This document shows, one piece after another, positions 5,113-7,185 of a stretch of 7,185 nt of DNA (its first letter is position 1; each line of letters starts with the position of its first letter). The DNA lies in the NCBI GenBank assembly GCA_002898675.1, contig BEHW01000101.1:1-7185 (forward strand). The letters are read 5' to 3'. This DNA is from a bacterium HR20. Lineage in GTDB: Bacteria; Bacteroidota; Ignavibacteria; Kapaibacteriales; NICIL-2. The notes under the pieces were generated by a model, which was not told the origin of the DNA, did not search any database, and saw nothing but the letters and a program-made list of their open reading frames with translations. Both the position numbers and the translations under genes were made by a program.

Positions 5113-7185
5113 ATGATGCGAGCCAGCTTTTTTCTTTTGCATGCTCTCCTTATCACTGCGCTAACTGCCAACGCCCAATTCGGGCACTTGGAGGGTACAA
5201 TTACTGACCAAAAGCGCAACCCCATCGTGGGCGCAACAGTCAAGTTGCCCGATCTCCAACGTGGCGCTGTAACCCGCAGCGACGGGACGTTCAGCGTTCG
5301 GAATATTCCCGCCGGGCGCCATCGGATCGAGGTCTCAGCAATCGGCTACGATCGCTATTTGGCAACTATCACAGTTAGTGCAGGAAAGACCGAGCAGCTC
5401 CGCATCGTACTTCGCCAGGAGAGTATTGAAGCGCAAGCAGTCGAGGTGACAGCCACGCGACGTCTCCAAGAGCAGACCGACACCCGAACAAGCGTGCTAA
5501 CGGTTGATCCCCGCGAGGCCAAATACAAAGCCGGCGGCATCGAAGATGTCTTTCGCACGCTGCAGAATCTCCCAGGCGTAACAGCACCGAGCGATTTTTC
5601 CTCCCAACTTATCGTCCGCGGCTCAGGACCTGACCAGAATTTGATTCTGCTGGACAACATCGAGCTGTTCAACCCCTATCGCCTCTATGGCTTCATCTCA
5701 CTGTTCAATCCAGAGACCGTCAGCAGCATCTCGCTCCTTACCGGCGGCTTCCCAGCGCAGTATGGAGACCGCCTCTCCGCCGTACTCGATGTGCGCAATC
5801 GCGATGGATTGACCGACAAAGGCTTCATCACAGGGAAGCTCAACGTCAATATCACCAACGCAAACGTCATCACCGAAGGCGCGCTGCCGTTCTGGAATGG
5901 GTCGTGGCTTCTTTCTTCTCGGAGGACATACTACGACCTGATTGCAGGTCCAATTCTTCGCGCAACTGGTGCGGTTGATGGCGACGTTGCTCTTCCGAAT
6001 TTCCGCGATCTCCAACTGAAACTCACCCTCGCTCCAGCCACTGGGCATAGAATCTCCGCCACAGTCCTTACCAGCCGCGACAACACAGAATTCACCTCTG
6101 GCGCGAGCCGCAAAACCGCAGACTCTGTTAGCATCGTTGACCGCAGCTACAATGATGCCTACGGTCTCACCTGGCAGTGGACACCAGCGCGGAGCTTCGT
6201 CTCAAACGTTGGGCTATCGTACTACGCCAACTACGGAGCTAACAGCTTCGGCGGTGTTGGAGGCTCGGCGCTGCTCAACAGCAGTGCGGAGGGCGGCCCA
6301 CTGAGTAACGAAGATTTCAAGCGACTGCAAGACTCGCTCCGCCAAGCTGGCGTAGATGTACCGACGCTTTTCAGTGTGCGCGGAGAAAGCGGTTTCCGCT
6401 TCCAGAAGACCTCGATCAAAGTGGACAACAGTTGGCAACTCGACTCGCTCCACACGCTCGATTTTGGATTGCAGCAGGATTGGCTCTACACGGGAATCAC
6501 TGCATTCTTTGATTTTGACCCCCGACTGAAGGCACTCCGCGCTGCAAACCCTACAGCGCCACCACTTCCCGAATCAGTCGAGCAAGGCATCCACTACTTC
6601 CGCAGCGGTCTCTACGCACAAGATCGCTGGCGTGTTCTCAAGCAACTGACAGTGACGCTTGGCGCCCGATTCGACTACTACGCCTTGCTCGAGAAAGGGT
6701 ACTTGGCACCGCGTCTTTCGGCTTCGTATGCTCTGTCGCCGACAACCACCCTCCGCGCAGCATGGGGAATCTACTACCAATCCCCAGGCTACGAAAAGCT
6801 CTTCGACCAACAAGTCTTCCTCGACCTGACAAGTGACAATGTCCGTTCCCTGCGGGCTGAACGGGCAGTGCACAACATTGTCGGTATCGAGCACCAACTG
6901 AGTCCCCAGTGGCTTTTCCGCATCGAGGGGTACTACAAAGGCTTCAGCGACCTCATCTTGCCGAAAGTGGTGCAAGGGACGGTCTGGAAAGTCGAAAAAA
7001 TTCCTGGCTTACCTGATTCACTCTATCGCACACGCGATGGCTGGACGCAGCCAGTGGCAACGATTGGCGATTCACTGACGACTATTCCCGTCAACAGCGC
7101 AACAGGCGAATCGTACGGCATCGAACTCTTCCTGCAAAAATTCCCGGAACCAAGCAATAGCGGCTTCTACGGATGGATCGCCTAT
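5113..7185 (+). CDS. TonB-dependent outer-membrane receptor with CarboxypepD_reg-like domain, 3'-truncated
   Basis: The frame is open from 5113 through the window end (691 codons, no stop), so the C-terminus is missing. The product is an outer-membrane barrel that would import a ligand using TonB energy. Residues 1-21 are a signal peptide ending ANA before Q22. Residues 26-105 are a carboxypeptidase-regulatory-like beta domain (GTITD 28-32, TRSDGTFSV 54-62, GY 78-79), the N-terminal extension typical of Bacteroidota receptors. The plug domain spans about 110-230, with LQNLPGV (150-156), VRGSGPDQNLILLDNIE (168-184) and GGFPAQYGDRLSAVLDVRN. Barrel strands follow. I see no clear TonB box. ATG 5116 is equally possible, and ATG 5035 is in frame but would place 26 residues ahead of the signal peptide. 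The substrate cannot be told from the sequence. No SusD-like partner is in view, since downstream lies outside the window. Confidence 0.93.
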   Translation, partial: MMRASFFLLHALLITALTANAQFGHLEGTITDQKRNPIVGATVKLPDLQRGAVTRSDGTFSVRNIPAGRHRIEVSAIGYDRYLATITVSAGKTEQLRIVLRQESIEAQAVEVTATRRLQEQTDTRTSVLTVDPREAKYKAGGIEDVFRTLQNLPGVTAPSDFSSQLIVRGSGPDQNLILLDNIELFNPYRLYGFISLFNPETVSSISLLTGGFPAQYGDRLSAVLDVRNRDGLTDKGFITGKLNVNITNANVITEGALPFWNGSWLLSSRRTYYDLIAGPILRATGAVDGDVALPNFRDLQLKLTLAPATGHRISATVLTSRDNTEFTSGASRKTADSVSIVDRSYNDAYGLTWQWTPARSFVSNVGLSYYANYGANSFGGVGGSALLNSSAEGGPLSNEDFKRLQDSLRQAGVDVPTLFSVRGESGFRFQKTSIKVDNSWQLDSLHTLDFGLQQDWLYTGITAFFDFDPRLKALRAANPTAPPLPESVEQGIHYFRSGLYAQDRWRVLKQLTVTLGARFDYYALLEKGYLAPRLSASYALSPTTTLRAAWGIYYQSPGYEKLFDQQVFLDLTSDNVRSLRAERAVHNIVGIEHQLSPQWLFRIEGYYKGFSDLILPKVVQGTVWKVEKIPGLPDSLYRTRDGWTQPVATIGDSLTTIPVNSATGESYGIELFLQKFPEPSNSGFYGWIAY

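Noticed and set aside
6574..6975. 133-codon minus-strand open frame within the receptor gene
   Set aside because: It is antisense to continuous barrel-coding sequence and has no domain or start signal.

Overview
The window looks like a chromosomal segment of a flagellated member of the Bacteroidota/Chlorobiota (FCB) side of the tree, for example an Ignavibacteria- or Kapabacteria-like lineage. Three things point there. The 3' end carries a large TonB-dependent receptor with a CarboxypepD_reg-type N-terminal domain. Two of the leaderless-looking minus-strand genes are preceded by exact TAnnTTTG elements, the -7 box of Bacteroidota promoters. A fliW-csrA pair indicates a flagellar, CsrA-controlled lifestyle, which is uncommon in classical Bacteroidota. 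The taxonomic placement is inference.

Layout. Positions 1-83 are a C-free purine tract that looks like a damaged or artefactual contig edge. It abuts a 5'-truncated OmpA/MotB-type peptidoglycan-binding domain (89-346, +). Next on the plus strand come fliW (352-816), csrA (825-1082) and a receiver-only response regulator with a long disordered tail (1094-1645). These are tightly packed, with gaps of 8 and 11 nt, and probably form one operon. This run meets, with a 4-nt gap, a convergent minus-strand pair: thrS (2540-4459) and, coupled to it by an ATGA overlap, an unrecognised exported protein with an Sm-like N-terminal segment and a probable outer-membrane barrel (1650-2543). Further along on the minus strand is a STAS-domain anti-anti-sigma-type protein (4549-4902). 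It is divergent from the TonB-dependent receptor gene (5113 to the window end, +, 3'-truncated).

How the genes may work together. FliW and CsrA form the known partner-switch pair in which FliW sequesters CsrA and flagellin titrates FliW. The CsrA here has the extended C-terminus expected of a FliW-regulated CsrA. Two places in the window look like CsrA targets. At the fliW start, an ACGGAU hexaloop hairpin is followed by a near-consensus site overlapping the AUG. Ahead of the STAS gene, a perfect 6-bp hairpin displays the Shine-Dalgarno GGAGGA in its loop directly against the AUG. If real, this would make a small local regulon in which CsrA controls its own antagonist and an anti-anti-sigma-type regulator. 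I saw no tRNA, rRNA, CRISPR or insertion sequence.
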